Shown here piece by piece: positions 1 through 7,313 of a stretch of DNA of 32,775 bases. Position 1 is the stretch's first letter. Each line of letters starts with the position of its first letter. A program made the translations under genes and the position numbers. The notes under the pieces are model-generated. The model had not been told where the DNA came from. It saw nothing but the letters and a program-made list of their open reading frames with translations, and searched no databases. Source of the stretch: an uncultured Chloroflexota bacterium (GTDB lineage Bacteria; Chloroflexota; Anaerolineae; Anaerolineales; UBA4823); assembly GCA_903871905.1 (NCBI GenBank), contig CAIQIV010000461.1, positions 1 through 32,775 on the forward strand. The letters run 5' to 3'.

Positions 1-104
1 ACATTGAGCAGGCGGATCTCTCCACCTGAATCTTTCACTTTATACAAGAGTTCGAGACTGGACTGCATACTCTCCATAATTACCTGCTCCATGATCTTAA
101 CCAT
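1..104 (-). CDS. possible N-terminal fragment of an unknown protein, cut by the window edge
   Basis: Reading the minus strand from an ATG at 104 gives 34 open codons up to the window edge, with an in-frame TAG four codons before the ATG. The peptide begins MVKIMEQVIMESMQSSLELL and continues into a stretch with KDSGGEIRLLN, which reads like ordinary soluble protein. The start could also be the in-frame Met10, which has a GGAG 10 or so bases upstream. No family can be named from so short a piece. It lies downstream of, and in the same direction as, the LysM gene at 226-906. A plus-strand frame with a TTG start also crosses this region, so the call is tentative. Confidence 0.35.
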   Translation of the reverse strand, partial: MVKIMEQVIMESMQSSLELLYKVKDSGGEIRLLN

Positions 105-121
105 CGGATGGAACTATGGCA

Positions 122-155
122 GGGACATCCGGCTGTTCGATCAACCGGATGTCCC
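122..155. other. 11-bp perfect hairpin downstream of the LysM gene
   Basis: Arms 122-132 (GGGACATCCGG) and 145-155 (CCGGATGTCCC) are exact inverted repeats around a 12-base loop. It lies after the stop of the LysM gene and just before the possible minus-strand gene at the left edge. There is no T-run on either side, so it is not a classical intrinsic terminator; it could still be a weak terminator, an RNA-stabilising structure or a binding site. Confidence 0.55.
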
Positions 156-225
156 CATTCTGGTTATCAAATACCCCTATCCAGACCACCTGGTCCGTTC
201 CAGGCCTGGTAAACAACACGTGCGC

Positions 226-906
226 TTACTGTGATGAAGTCGGTACCGCAGTTGGCTTGGCCGATTTCAAGTACTCAGCGCTAAAGTAATACTTACAATA
301 GGCATAATCAGTCAGCGTGTCCTTCAGGCAGATGATCACCGGCATCTTGGAGAAAGACACCTGGATCGGCAGGCGAACAGCCGTGCTTCCAGATCCATTT
401 TTATCGGTAACCAAACGCCCTATGCGAACCCACGGACCCGAGGCTGTATAGGCGTCATTGGGCCAACCCTCACCGCCGCGGATATAAAACACCTTGCTCT
501 TGGGGAAGTTCGTTACTTCGATCGACAGGTAATTGGAATAGCCATCCAAAGTCATCGCCGGCTCGGCGGTTTCCTTTGCCGCCTTGGCCGCCTGGGTGAC
601 TTTTACTCCGGGAGTAGTGGTAATGTACCGGACAGCCCCCGATGGGATACATAAGACCTGGCCTACGGTGAGGACGTAGGGCGGTTTCAAGCCATTTATT
701 CGGACGATATCTTCCCAGGCCACGCCCATGGTGGCTGCCACCGAATAGAGCGTGTCATTCTTCATTACAGTATATTTCTTTGAACAAGCCTGTGCTGCAG
801 CGGGCTGCATGGATATAGCCAGCACACTCATGACCAGGATTGCGGCCAGACTGAGCAAGATCACAAAGCCCCATCCGCCCTGGTGTTTTTTCAAATTATT
901 GGTCAT
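226..906 (-). CDS. secreted LysM-domain protein
   Basis: This 226-residue protein starts with an N-terminal signal peptide (basic start, hydrophobic core from about residue 13 to 33, AQA cleavage site), so it should be exported. A single LysM domain follows (roughly residues 41-88: KKYTVMKNDTLYSVA through GQVLCIP), a fold that binds peptidoglycan or other glycans. A Cys just after the cleavage site and the Cys of LCIP flank the domain and may form a disulphide. The C-terminal half (about 120-215) resembles the module repeated in the LysM protein at 5446-6420. Two adjacent ATGs exist; the second (906) is preferred because GAGGAG lies six bases upstream of it and only three from the first. It is divergent from mgsA. 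The LysM call is firm; the ligand is unknown. Confidence 0.88.
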   Translation of the reverse strand: MTNNLKKHQGGWGFVILLSLAAILVMSVLAISMQPAAAQACSKKYTVMKNDTLYSVAATMGVAWEDIVRINGLKPPYVLTVGQVLCIPSGAVRYITTTPGVKVTQAAKAAKETAEPAMTLDGYSNYLSIEVTNFPKSKVFYIRGGEGWPNDAYTASGPWVRIGRLVTDKNGSGSTAVRLPIQVSFSKMPVIICLKDTLTDYAYCKYYFSAEYLKSAKPTAVPTSSQ

Positions 907-958
907 CATTTACTCCTCTAAGTTGTACTCCTATCATAGGTTCAAGTAAGGATAGTTC

Positions 959-995
959 ATTATATCACACTGGATTCAGTGTTCTGCGGTATAAT
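959..995. promoter_or_regulatory. divergent promoter region with central palindrome (LysM gene / mgsA)
   Basis: Two TATAAT boxes point away from each other: 964-959 on the minus strand, giving a leader of about 45 bases to the LysM gene, and 990-995 on the plus strand, giving a leader of about 150 bases to mgsA. Between them lies a perfect palindrome at 967-982, ACACTG-GATT-CAGTGT. No good -35 box is visible for either, which fits activator or repressor control, but that is inference. The remaining part of the 910-1155 gap shows only the mgsA leader and its AAGGAG site. Confidence 0.5.
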
Positions 996-1155
996 ATCCA
1001 GCTGATGTTTCTCACCTGCCAGGGGGTAGGTTCAAGACGCTCGTCCTGCCATTGACCAATTGACACCGACCGCTTCTGCCTGCCCGGCGGATTCGTTCCG
1101 CTCATACCCTGCAGCGGTAAGCCCAGGGTTCCTGGACACACGAAAGGAGTTTTTT

Positions 1156-1668
1156 ATGGAAGACATCAACAACCCGAATGACCACCTTTCCCCACCGCCG
1201 GAGAATGGGACGCCCTCTACGGCAGACCTGCCAGCCCGGCGCATTGCCCTGGTGGCACATGACAACAAAAAGAAAGACCTGATCGAGTGGGCTCGTTACA
1301 ACCGCGGCCTGCTTGCCCAACATGAACTGTTTGCAACCGGCACAACCGGTCGGCTGCTGGAAGATGTGGTAGGCGTGGAGATCCACAAACTGCAGAGCGG
1401 CCCGCTGGGCGGAGACCAGCAGATTGGAGCCAAAATCGCTGCAAGCGAAATCGACTTCCTGATCTTTTTCTGGGACCCGCTGCAGCCCATGCCGCATGAC
1501 CCGGACGTAAAAGCCCTGCTGCGCATCGCCGTGGTGTGGAACATCCCGGTGGCCTGCAACCGGGCTACAGCGGATTTCATCATCTCGTCCCCGTTGATCA
1601 AAAGCGAGTACGAGCGGATCATGCCGGATTATTCGGAACACCGCGAACGCACCATCGAACCGGCATAA
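1156..1668 (+). CDS. mgsA: methylglyoxal synthase
   Basis: Converts dihydroxyacetone phosphate to methylglyoxal and phosphate, a cytosolic bypass of lower glycolysis used under phosphate limitation or sugar-phosphate excess. The 170-residue product matches the family nearly end to end: ALVAHDNKKK (His35), the GPLGGDQQIG catalytic loop (Asp87), FFWDPLQPMPHDPDVKALLR (His114, Asp117) and NRATADFIISSP. These correspond to His19, Asp71, His98 and Asp101 of the E. coli enzyme. The first 27 residues, rich in Pro, Asn and acidic residues, are an extension absent from the 152-residue E. coli protein. The ATG at 1156 is chosen because AAGGAG lies six bases upstream; an upstream in-frame extension from 1060 has no such site. 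It is monocistronic, with a strong terminator just after it. Confidence 0.96.
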   Translation: MEDINNPNDHLSPPPENGTPSTADLPARRIALVAHDNKKKDLIEWARYNRGLLAQHELFATGTTGRLLEDVVGVEIHKLQSGPLGGDQQIGAKIAASEIDFLIFFWDPLQPMPHDPDVKALLRIAVVWNIPVACNRATADFIISSPLIKSEYERIMPDYSEHRERTIEPA

Positions 1669-1691
1669 ACTCCTGGTCACTTTAACAGGTC

Positions 1692-1729
1692 AGCCATCCG
1701 GAGAGAAAACTCCGGATGGCTTTTAATTT
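1692..1729 (+). terminator. intrinsic terminator of mgsA
   Basis: A perfect 12-bp stem (AGCCATCCGGAG at 1692-1703 with CTCCGGATGGCT at 1710-1721), a six-base loop AGAAAA, then TTTAATTT. The stop codon of the convergent repeat-protein gene (1723-1725) overlaps the tail, so the same stem may also help end that minus-strand transcript, though no T-run follows on that side. Confidence 0.88.
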
Positions 1730-4329
1730 CGGATGGTATACGGCAGGTATAACCGGCTCATGCTGTTCGCCTGGCCCAGGCGGGCATAGATCTGCAGGCT
1801 GTAATCTGCCCGCTGATCGCCCCAGGTGGACAAAAGACTGGTGCCGTCCGAGAATGCCACCCGGGGAACCGATACCGGTGCTGTACCTGCAACAAGGCGA
1901 AGGTTCGAATCGGATGGGGTGTAGAGCAGAGACCCGCTGGGCGCCAGGGCCTGCCCATCCAGATCACCATAGGTGGTATGATCATCCACCCAGGCGGAAA
2001 AATAATGCCCACGGTGCTGGGAATACCCCGCGGTTGGATTGTGCTGCCACCCCGAAGCGTTCGAGAGGACAATATCCGAAGCACTGAGCACTACTCCGCT
2101 GCCGTCCACTAATCGTCCGTGGATATCCCCTGTGTTGGGAGCCGCATCCAATGTGCTCCAAACAACAAGATAAATGCCATTCTGGTCATCCACGGCAACA
2201 TCCAGGCCAGTTGCCCCACCTTCACTCGAGACAACGATCAGACTTCCCTGGGGCGCCACTGCACCCTCGCCAATCCGTTGAGCGGCCACCCTGCCACCGC
2301 CGGTATTATCCCGCCAGGCCACCAGATACTGCCGGTCAAGCGGGTCATAACCAACAGATGGCGCCTCCTGCCGCCCGGTGAGTATGACAACGGGAAAATC
2401 ACCGGTATCAAAAAAAGTCCCATCACCGCGCAGCCGCCGTGCGTAAATGTCTGCGTTCGAATTATTCCCTGGATCATTGCGACTGTCCGTCCACGCCAGC
2501 AAATATTGTCCACCGGCAACCAGGTCATTGTAAACCAGGCTGACCTGCTCCTGGTGCCGGTCATTGGTCGTGACCTGTATGGCGCCGCCTATCAGGGTGC
2601 CATCCGCATCCAGCCGTTGAGCATAAATATCTCGGCTGCCATTCCGGAAGTCCTGCCAGGCAACCATGAACTCATCGCGCGCCAGGTTATAGGCCACCTT
2701 TGGCCCTTCCTGATCATCCGGATCGGAACAGATATTGAACACTTCACCCACTAATCGCCCCGAGATGTCGACAAACTGCCCAAGGATATCATTGTTCTCC
2801 CCTGCGGTTTCTACCAGGTTTTGCGCCCAAACCACCAACCAGCGCTGTCCCACCGGGCTGAACGCCAGTGAATGCCTGCCGCGGGAATAGCCAGAGGATA
2901 AGGAGAGGTTAGCCTCGTTCGAGCGCGCCACCGCACTGGAATCCAGGGACCTGCCGTACACATCCGCCTCGGGTGTGCGCAGGTCGTGCCAGAAGATCCA
3001 GAAGCCCGAGCTGGTGCGCGCGATACTGGGTGCAAGGGGTACCGCCCCGATCAGGGAAACAGACGTTCTTGAGCCTACAAGAGATTGACTGGCGTTGATA
3101 CGCTGGGCATAGACCACGTCGCCGTCTTCCCAGGCCACCAGGTACTGGTTAGCCGCTGGGTTGTAAGCCAGTGCCGGGCGCTCCTGATTACCAGTACGGA
3201 TGTCTATTGCCAGGGAGCTGCCCACTACTCCGGTGACGCTGACCTGGCGAGCATAGATATCCGTATTGGAATTTCCATTGCGTGTGTCCCGCCAGGCAAC
3301 CAGGTATGTTCCGCTCTGACTGTTGACCGTGACCGCCGGCTGGTTTTCGTCGGCTGTGGCATCCGAAGGCGAGATACGGAAGATACTGTACCCGGTCAAT
3401 GAGCCATCTGCATGCACCCTGCGGCCCACCACATTATTATCTCCTGACAGATCCCTGATCCACACCACCAGGTAATCGCCAGGAGAAAGCGGGTTGGCTA
3501 CCACCGCAGGCGTAAATTCGTCTTCAGCCAGGTCAGAAACCGTTATCATTGACCCGGTGGTCACGTTCCCCTCGGCCGAGATGTTGATCAACCTGCCTGA
3601 AATGTTGCGACTGCCCGCCGGATCGGCATATTCCCAAACCGCAAGGAACTGCTGGGTCAAAGGGTTGTAGGTGACATCCGGGTTGGTACGGGCAAGGGTC
3701 CCGGTGGTGATGTAAAATGTGCTGCCCTCAACGACGCCATCCGATGCAACCAGACGACCAATTATTGCCGGGTTGGTATCCTGCTGCCAGACCACCACCC
3801 AGCGCCCATGGACCGGCTCGCAAGCCACCTTGGGCTTGCGCTGGGGGTCGGTAGCATTTGAGACCAGGATCGGCTCTCCGATAGCCGCGCCCTGATTGTT
3901 GACCCGTTGAGCGTAAATCTCCCAGCTTCCACTGCGGTTATCCTGCCACACCACCAGGACCTCATTGGTCAGTGGATTGGCTGCACTGTCCGGGTACTGC
4001 TGGCCGCCCGAGGCATGTGAGACCAGGATCTCACCGGCAGAGAAGATCTCTGCCGGCGCCAGGTCAGTGGCAGGCTGGCAGGAGGGATCCTCGCCGGGGA
4101 TACAATCCTGCTGTCCAGCATCTGCCCCTTGCCCCTCCTCTGCTGAATTTTCTGCGGGTTCTTCAGAGGAAATCTCCGGAGCAGGCTCGACAACATCACC
4201 CCCAGGCATACCCGGGACAGGCGTAACCTCTCCCTCCTGCGCCAACGCCACTGGAGATAAGAAGAACACCAGATACAAGGAAACAGCAAAAACGGCCGCG
4301 GCCTGCCAAAGCAAATTACGCAATTTCAT
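1723..4329 (-). CDS. large secreted repeat protein, probable beta-propeller
   Basis: An 868-residue exported protein. Residues 1-30 form a signal peptide ending ALA-QE, followed by an acidic Glu/Ala/Pro linker to about residue 85. The rest consists of about 14 degenerate repeats of roughly 50-60 residues with the pattern Y-N-P-L...Y-L-V-A-W-x-D-x-R-x-G...D-I-Y-A-Q-R-V...G, for example YNLARDEFMVAWQDFRNGSR. Trp and Asp-Ile-Tyr positions recur throughout. Such short all-beta repeats are typical of propeller blades; 14 could make two seven-bladed propellers (inference). No catalytic motif was recognised. The C-terminus, RLYLPYTIRN, resembles the short YLP-type tail common in exported Chloroflexota proteins. 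Start supported by GGGAGG five bases before the ATG. Function unknown; surface binding or adhesion is plausible. Confidence 0.85.
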   Translation of the reverse strand: MKLRNLLWQAAAVFAVSLYLVFFLSPVALAQEGEVTPVPGMPGGDVVEPAPEISSEEPAENSAEEGQGADAGQQDCIPGEDPSCQPATDLAPAEIFSAGEILVSHASGGQQYPDSAANPLTNEVLVVWQDNRSGSWEIYAQRVNNQGAAIGEPILVSNATDPQRKPKVACEPVHGRWVVVWQQDTNPAIIGRLVASDGVVEGSTFYITTGTLARTNPDVTYNPLTQQFLAVWEYADPAGSRNISGRLINISAEGNVTTGSMITVSDLAEDEFTPAVVANPLSPGDYLVVWIRDLSGDNNVVGRRVHADGSLTGYSIFRISPSDATADENQPAVTVNSQSGTYLVAWRDTRNGNSNTDIYARQVSVTGVVGSSLAIDIRTGNQERPALAYNPAANQYLVAWEDGDVVYAQRINASQSLVGSRTSVSLIGAVPLAPSIARTSSGFWIFWHDLRTPEADVYGRSLDSSAVARSNEANLSLSSGYSRGRHSLAFSPVGQRWLVVWAQNLVETAGENNDILGQFVDISGRLVGEVFNICSDPDDQEGPKVAYNLARDEFMVAWQDFRNGSRDIYAQRLDADGTLIGGAIQVTTNDRHQEQVSLVYNDLVAGGQYLLAWTDSRNDPGNNSNADIYARRLRGDGTFFDTGDFPVVILTGRQEAPSVGYDPLDRQYLVAWRDNTGGGRVAAQRIGEGAVAPQGSLIVVSSEGGATGLDVAVDDQNGIYLVVWSTLDAAPNTGDIHGRLVDGSGVVLSASDIVLSNASGWQHNPTAGYSQHRGHYFSAWVDDHTTYGDLDGQALAPSGSLLYTPSDSNLRLVAGTAPVSVPRVAFSDGTSLLSTWGDQRADYSLQIYARLGQANSMSRLYLPYTIRN

Positions 4330-4430
4330 CAGAACCTCCCTGAATAATTGAGTTTTCTTATTAATATGATAGATTGGGAAAAACTCAAAGCATCAACCGC
4401 ATTACAGTTCCATTATCAATTAAAACGGTT

Positions 4431-4498
4431 CCCCGCCCCAGGGGAAAGGGGCGGGGAGAGGAGGAAGCTGGCGGCATCCTGCATCGGCGGGCAGGATG
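4431..4498. other. intergenic hairpins in the 4330-4661 gap
   Basis: The 332-base gap between divergent genes contains two inverted repeats. CCCCGCCCC (4431-4439) pairs with GGGGCGGGG (4448-4456), and CATCCTGC (4475-4482) pairs with GCAGGATG (4491-4498). Neither is followed by a T-run. The rest of the gap holds the promoter and leader of the response regulator at 4662 and presumably the promoter of the minus-strand repeat protein, for which no convincing boxes were found. No RNA gene or further coding region is visible. Confidence 0.5.
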
Positions 4499-4561
4499 GG
4501 CACCACAAATGAGGAGGGGGATAATCACTTCAGGTTACTGGCAAACATTGTTATCCTTCGT

Positions 4562-4634
4562 TATAATATCTGAAGTAAGCAAACTGCGCATCCTACCAAG
4601 GAAGGGTATTTTTCTCGTCCTCGGAAGGAGGACG
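4562..4634 (+). promoter_or_regulatory. promoter and structured leader of the response regulator
   Basis: A TATAAT at 4562-4567 with only a weak -35 (CTGGCA about 18 bases upstream) would start a transcript near 4574, leaving a leader of roughly 88 bases. The leader contains a perfect 7-bp hairpin, CGTCCTC (4616-4622) with GAGGACG (4628-4634) around GGAAG, ending 17 bases before the AGGAGG site. This could affect ribosome access. Confidence 0.5.
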
Positions 4635-4661
4635 CCATCTCCGCCAAAAGTAGGAGGGGCT

Positions 4662-5294
4662 TTGACTATTCGGATCTTGGTAACCGATGATCACAGTGTT
4701 GTGCGGCAGGGGTTGAAGATGTTCCTGCGCCTGGACCCAGAATTGGAGGTGGTCGGCGAGGCCTCCGACGGCGAGGAAGCGGTGCGCCTGGCGCACTCCT
4801 TGCAGCCGGATGTGGTGCTGATGGACCTGATGATGCCAGTAATGGATGGGATTACCGCCACCCAGGTGATCCGCCGGGAGCTGCCCGATGTGGAAGTGGT
4901 GGCGCTGACCAGCGTCCTGGAGGATGAAGCCGTCATCGGCGCGGTGAAAGCCGGCGCCATTGGTTACTTGCTCAAGAACACCGAAGCCGATGAATTGTGC
5001 AAAGCAATCAAAGCCGCCGCCGCAGGCCAGGTGCAGCTCTCCCCCCAGGCAGCGGCCCGGTTGATGCGCGAGGTGCGCGCGCCGGATACCCCGGAAGCGC
5101 TGACCGAGCGCGAAGTAGAAGTGCTGCGCCTGCTGGCCCAGGGAAAGGCAAATAAAGAGATTGCCAGCGCGCTGCATGTGAGCGAGACCACGATCAAGAC
5201 CCACGTCAGCAACATCCTTCTGAAACTGAAAGTGCCCAGCCGCACCCAGGCGGCACTGTATGCGGTCAAAATCGGTCTCGTCAGCCCGGAATAA
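4662..5294 (+). CDS. NarL/FixJ-type response regulator
   Basis: A 210-residue two-component DNA-binding regulator. The receiver domain (about residues 2-118) has the acidic pair Asp9-Asp10, phosphoacceptor Asp55 in VVLMDLMMPVMDG, the ALTS switch region and the GYLLKN lysine. A LuxR-type helix-turn-helix follows (about 145-205: LTEREVEVLRLLAQGKANKE through KTHVSNILLKL). The start is the TTG at 4662: AGGAGG precedes it by four bases and it gives the usual family length. An open extension back to 4374 lies upstream of the likely promoter and looks non-coding. No partner kinase is adjacent, so it is an orphan in this neighbourhood; the kinases further along the window are candidates. Confidence 0.92.
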   Translation: MTIRILVTDDHSVVRQGLKMFLRLDPELEVVGEASDGEEAVRLAHSLQPDVVLMDLMMPVMDGITATQVIRRELPDVEVVALTSVLEDEAVIGAVKAGAIGYLLKNTEADELCKAIKAAAAGQVQLSPQAAARLMREVRAPDTPEALTEREVEVLRLLAQGKANKEIASALHVSETTIKTHVSNILLKLKVPSRTQAALYAVKIGLVSPE

Positions 5295-5354
5295 CCCTCC
5301 AGCCATATCCCCCTATCCATCGAACTGCCAGCCCAAAAATCCTTCTTTCGTAGG

Positions 5355-5383
5355 ATGACCGGCTTTTGGTTTGCTCCTATAAT
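5355..5383 (+). promoter_or_regulatory. promoter of the second LysM gene
   Basis: ATGACC (5355-5360), a 17-base spacer and TATAAT (5378-5383) make a reasonable sigma-70-type promoter with a leader of about 55 bases. The leader contains an interrupted inverted repeat ATTGAA (5407-5412) and TTCAAT (5428-5433), just before the GGAGG site. Confidence 0.5.
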
Positions 5384-5445
5384 GGTAACAAGTAAACTCA
5401 ATCGGTATTGAATAACTTTTATACCATTTCAATCGGAGGCAAACC

Positions 5446-6420
5446 ATGACTCGAACTCGGAAACTCGCAATAGTATTGATAGCGGTCGCCGTGATTCTGG
5501 CCGGGATGGGTATGAACACAGCCCCGGTAAAGGCACAGACCACGGCGCCATGCGCCTCTTACCATACGGTGTGGTGGGGGCAGACGCTGTCAGGCATCGG
5601 CCAGATGTACAATGTCAGCTGGCAGTACCTGGCCCAGATCAACAACATCTGGAACCCGCGCTACATCTATGCCGGGCAGGTGCTGTGCATCCCCGTGGGC
5701 GGCCCGCCCTATGGCTATCCTTACGGCACTGGCGGTCCCTATTATCCCTGGTACGGCACGGGTGGCCCTTACCCTGGTGCACCGGGCTACTATTACCCCA
5801 GCTTCACCATCACCAGCGTCAAGCCAGGCGTATCGCTGACCATCACGGGCGTCAACTTCCCCGCCAATGATACGTATGACATCCTGATCAACTACTATGG
5901 CACCCTGGGCATTGGCGGCGTCAAAGTCGGCACAATCAACTCGGGCAGCGGCAGCTTCACCAGCGGTGATATCCCCATCCCGCCCCAGTTCGCCAACCAG
6001 TACCAGCTTGCTATCCGTCTGCAGAGCCCGACCACCGGTTACTACGCCTACAACTGGTTCTACAACCAGCCCTATAACTACGGTATCGGCGGACCTTACA
6101 ACCCCATCATGCCCGGTCCCATCTACTGGGGTGTGCCCACCTTCTCCATCTCGGGTGTGGTAGCAAACAGCACGGTGACCATCGTGACCAACAATTTCGC
6201 TGCCAATGACACCTACGTGGTCAAGATGGCGCCCTATGGCAACGCAGCCCTGGGTGGCATCCCCGTGCAGAACTGGAACTCCGGCCCTGGCGGTTCCCAG
6301 GTGGTGACCTTCCCCATCCCGCCGCAGCTTTACGGCCTGGCGCAAATCGCCATCCGCCTGGAAAGCCCGACCAGCGGTTACTACGCCTACAACTGGTTCT
6401 GGAATAACACCACATATTGA
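5446..6420 (+). CDS. secreted LysM protein with two tandem C-terminal modules
   Basis: A 324-residue exported protein. It has a signal peptide (residues 1-31, KAQ-T cleavage region), then one LysM domain (about 35-84, YHTVWWGQTLSGIG through GQVLCIP) flanked by two cysteines as in the LysM protein at 226-906. A Gly/Pro/Tyr-rich linker (about 85-120) follows, then two tandem modules of about 87 residues, each ending in GYYAYNWF. The modules share NFxANDTY, IPIPPQ and AIRL(Q/E)SPT motifs and look like small Ig-like beta domains; the DNA shows an imperfect direct repeat at 6025-6061 and 6364-6400. Glycan binding is expected from LysM; the module role is unknown. Start supported by GGAGG six bases before the ATG. 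A terminator follows. Confidence 0.88.
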   Translation: MTRTRKLAIVLIAVAVILAGMGMNTAPVKAQTTAPCASYHTVWWGQTLSGIGQMYNVSWQYLAQINNIWNPRYIYAGQVLCIPVGGPPYGYPYGTGGPYYPWYGTGGPYPGAPGYYYPSFTITSVKPGVSLTITGVNFPANDTYDILINYYGTLGIGGVKVGTINSGSGSFTSGDIPIPPQFANQYQLAIRLQSPTTGYYAYNWFYNQPYNYGIGGPYNPIMPGPIYWGVPTFSISGVVANSTVTIVTNNFAANDTYVVKMAPYGNAALGGIPVQNWNSGPGGSQVVTFPIPPQLYGLAQIAIRLESPTSGYYAYNWFWNNTTY

Positions 6421-6467
6421 TCAAGCTTAGGAGGCCAACCGCCTCTTGAAGTGAACCCGGCCAATAG

Positions 6468-6504
6468 AAGCTCCCCGCTCCGTAGAACGGAAGGGGAGCT
6501 TTTT
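6468..6504 (+). terminator. intrinsic terminator of the second LysM gene
   Basis: AGCTCCCC (6469-6476) pairs with GGGGAGCT (6493-6500), with an inner CCG/CGG pairing, followed by TTTT at 6501-6504. Confidence 0.85.
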
Positions 6505-6588
6505 GTTACAAAAATGAACAGAAATGGATATATAATTCACTGACCTGACAGCATGTAGGGTTAAAACCGAAATGACGGAGAAGATAAC

Positions 6589-7245
6589 ATGGCAACCCAC
6601 CATCACAGCCGTTTCACAATAGGAATTATTGGGGGTGGGAAAGTTGGCGTCGATCTTTTTGAAGAATTTTACCAGAGCAGCCTGACCGAAGTGGCTTACC
6701 TGGTGGATATAAATCCCCAGGCTCCTGGGCTGCTGGCAGCGCGCAAGTGTGGTGTTCCCACATTCACCAATCTGGACCAGGCGTTGAGCAGCCGGCCTGT
6801 CCACTATATCCTGGAGGTGACCGGCTCCCAGAAAGTTTATCAGCTGGTCCTGGAAAAAACTGCTGGCTCGGATACTTCCATCATCAACAGCAACATGGCA
6901 TATGTGATCCTGGGCGTTATTAACGAAAACAGCAAAAAATCTCGGGAACATTTCGTCCGGGATATTTCCACCATTCATGGAGATATTGAAAAGAACCTGG
7001 TCCAGATCGACAGCCTGGTTGACAGCATCGAAAGCATTACCATGGAAATGCGCATCCTGGCGCTAAACGCCCGCATCGAAGCTGCACGCGCCGGGGAAGT
7101 TGGTAAAGGGTTTGGCGTGGTGGCAGAGCAGATGACCCACGCTGTCGACACGGTGCATGATCTGACGGAAAAGATCGTCCAGGTCAACACCGGGGTCAAG
7201 ACAGTGGCGGATAAAATTGAAAGCTCCCTGAAAACATTGAATTAG
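6589..7245 (+). CDS. Rossmann dinucleotide-binding domain fused to a short chemoreceptor signalling domain
   Basis: A 218-residue soluble protein without membrane segments. Residues 9-115 look like a Rossmann fold: IGIIGGGKVG carries the GxGxxG loop (Gly15, Gly17, Gly20) and LVDINPQ ends the second strand with an acidic residue, which usually favours NAD(H). This part resembles the N-terminal domain of homoserine or aspartate dehydrogenases, but no catalytic domain follows. Residues 125-218 instead form a helical hairpin with the hallmark chemoreceptor tip, ALNARIEAARAGEVGKGF followed by GVVAEQ, the region that contacts CheA and CheW. Each arm is far shorter than in standard receptors. Redox or metabolite sensing feeding a Che-type complex is the natural inference. 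No che genes are in the window. GGAG lies eight bases before the ATG. Confidence 0.85.
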   Translation: MATHHHSRFTIGIIGGGKVGVDLFEEFYQSSLTEVAYLVDINPQAPGLLAARKCGVPTFTNLDQALSSRPVHYILEVTGSQKVYQLVLEKTAGSDTSIINSNMAYVILGVINENSKKSREHFVRDISTIHGDIEKNLVQIDSLVDSIESITMEMRILALNARIEAARAGEVGKGFGVVAEQMTHAVDTVHDLTEKIVQVNTGVKTVADKIESSLKTLN

Positions 7246-7313
7246 CCCTCGAGATTAAGTTTCATCCACTCGACAGGAGAAACCCTGGGAGGCTGAGCGT
7301 TAGGAGATTGTAA

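Noticed and set aside
4-234. Plus-strand 76-codon open frame with a TTG start
   Set aside because: No ribosome site, it reads through the 11-bp hairpin, and its peptide is low in typical protein character; the minus strand offers a better explanation for part of the region.
1898-1915. T-loop-like sequence (GGTTCGAATC) suggesting a tRNA
   Set aside because: No acceptor stem, anticodon arm or CCA end can be built around it, and it lies inside the repeat-protein gene.
4374-4661. N-terminal extension of the response regulator
   Set aside because: It begins upstream of the likely promoter and runs through GC-rich hairpins; AGGAGG before the TTG at 4662 gives the normal protein.
5590-6345. 251-codon open frame antisense to the second LysM gene
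   Set aside because: A shadow of a well-supported secreted protein; the translation is Gly/Val/Asp-rich without recognisable motifs.
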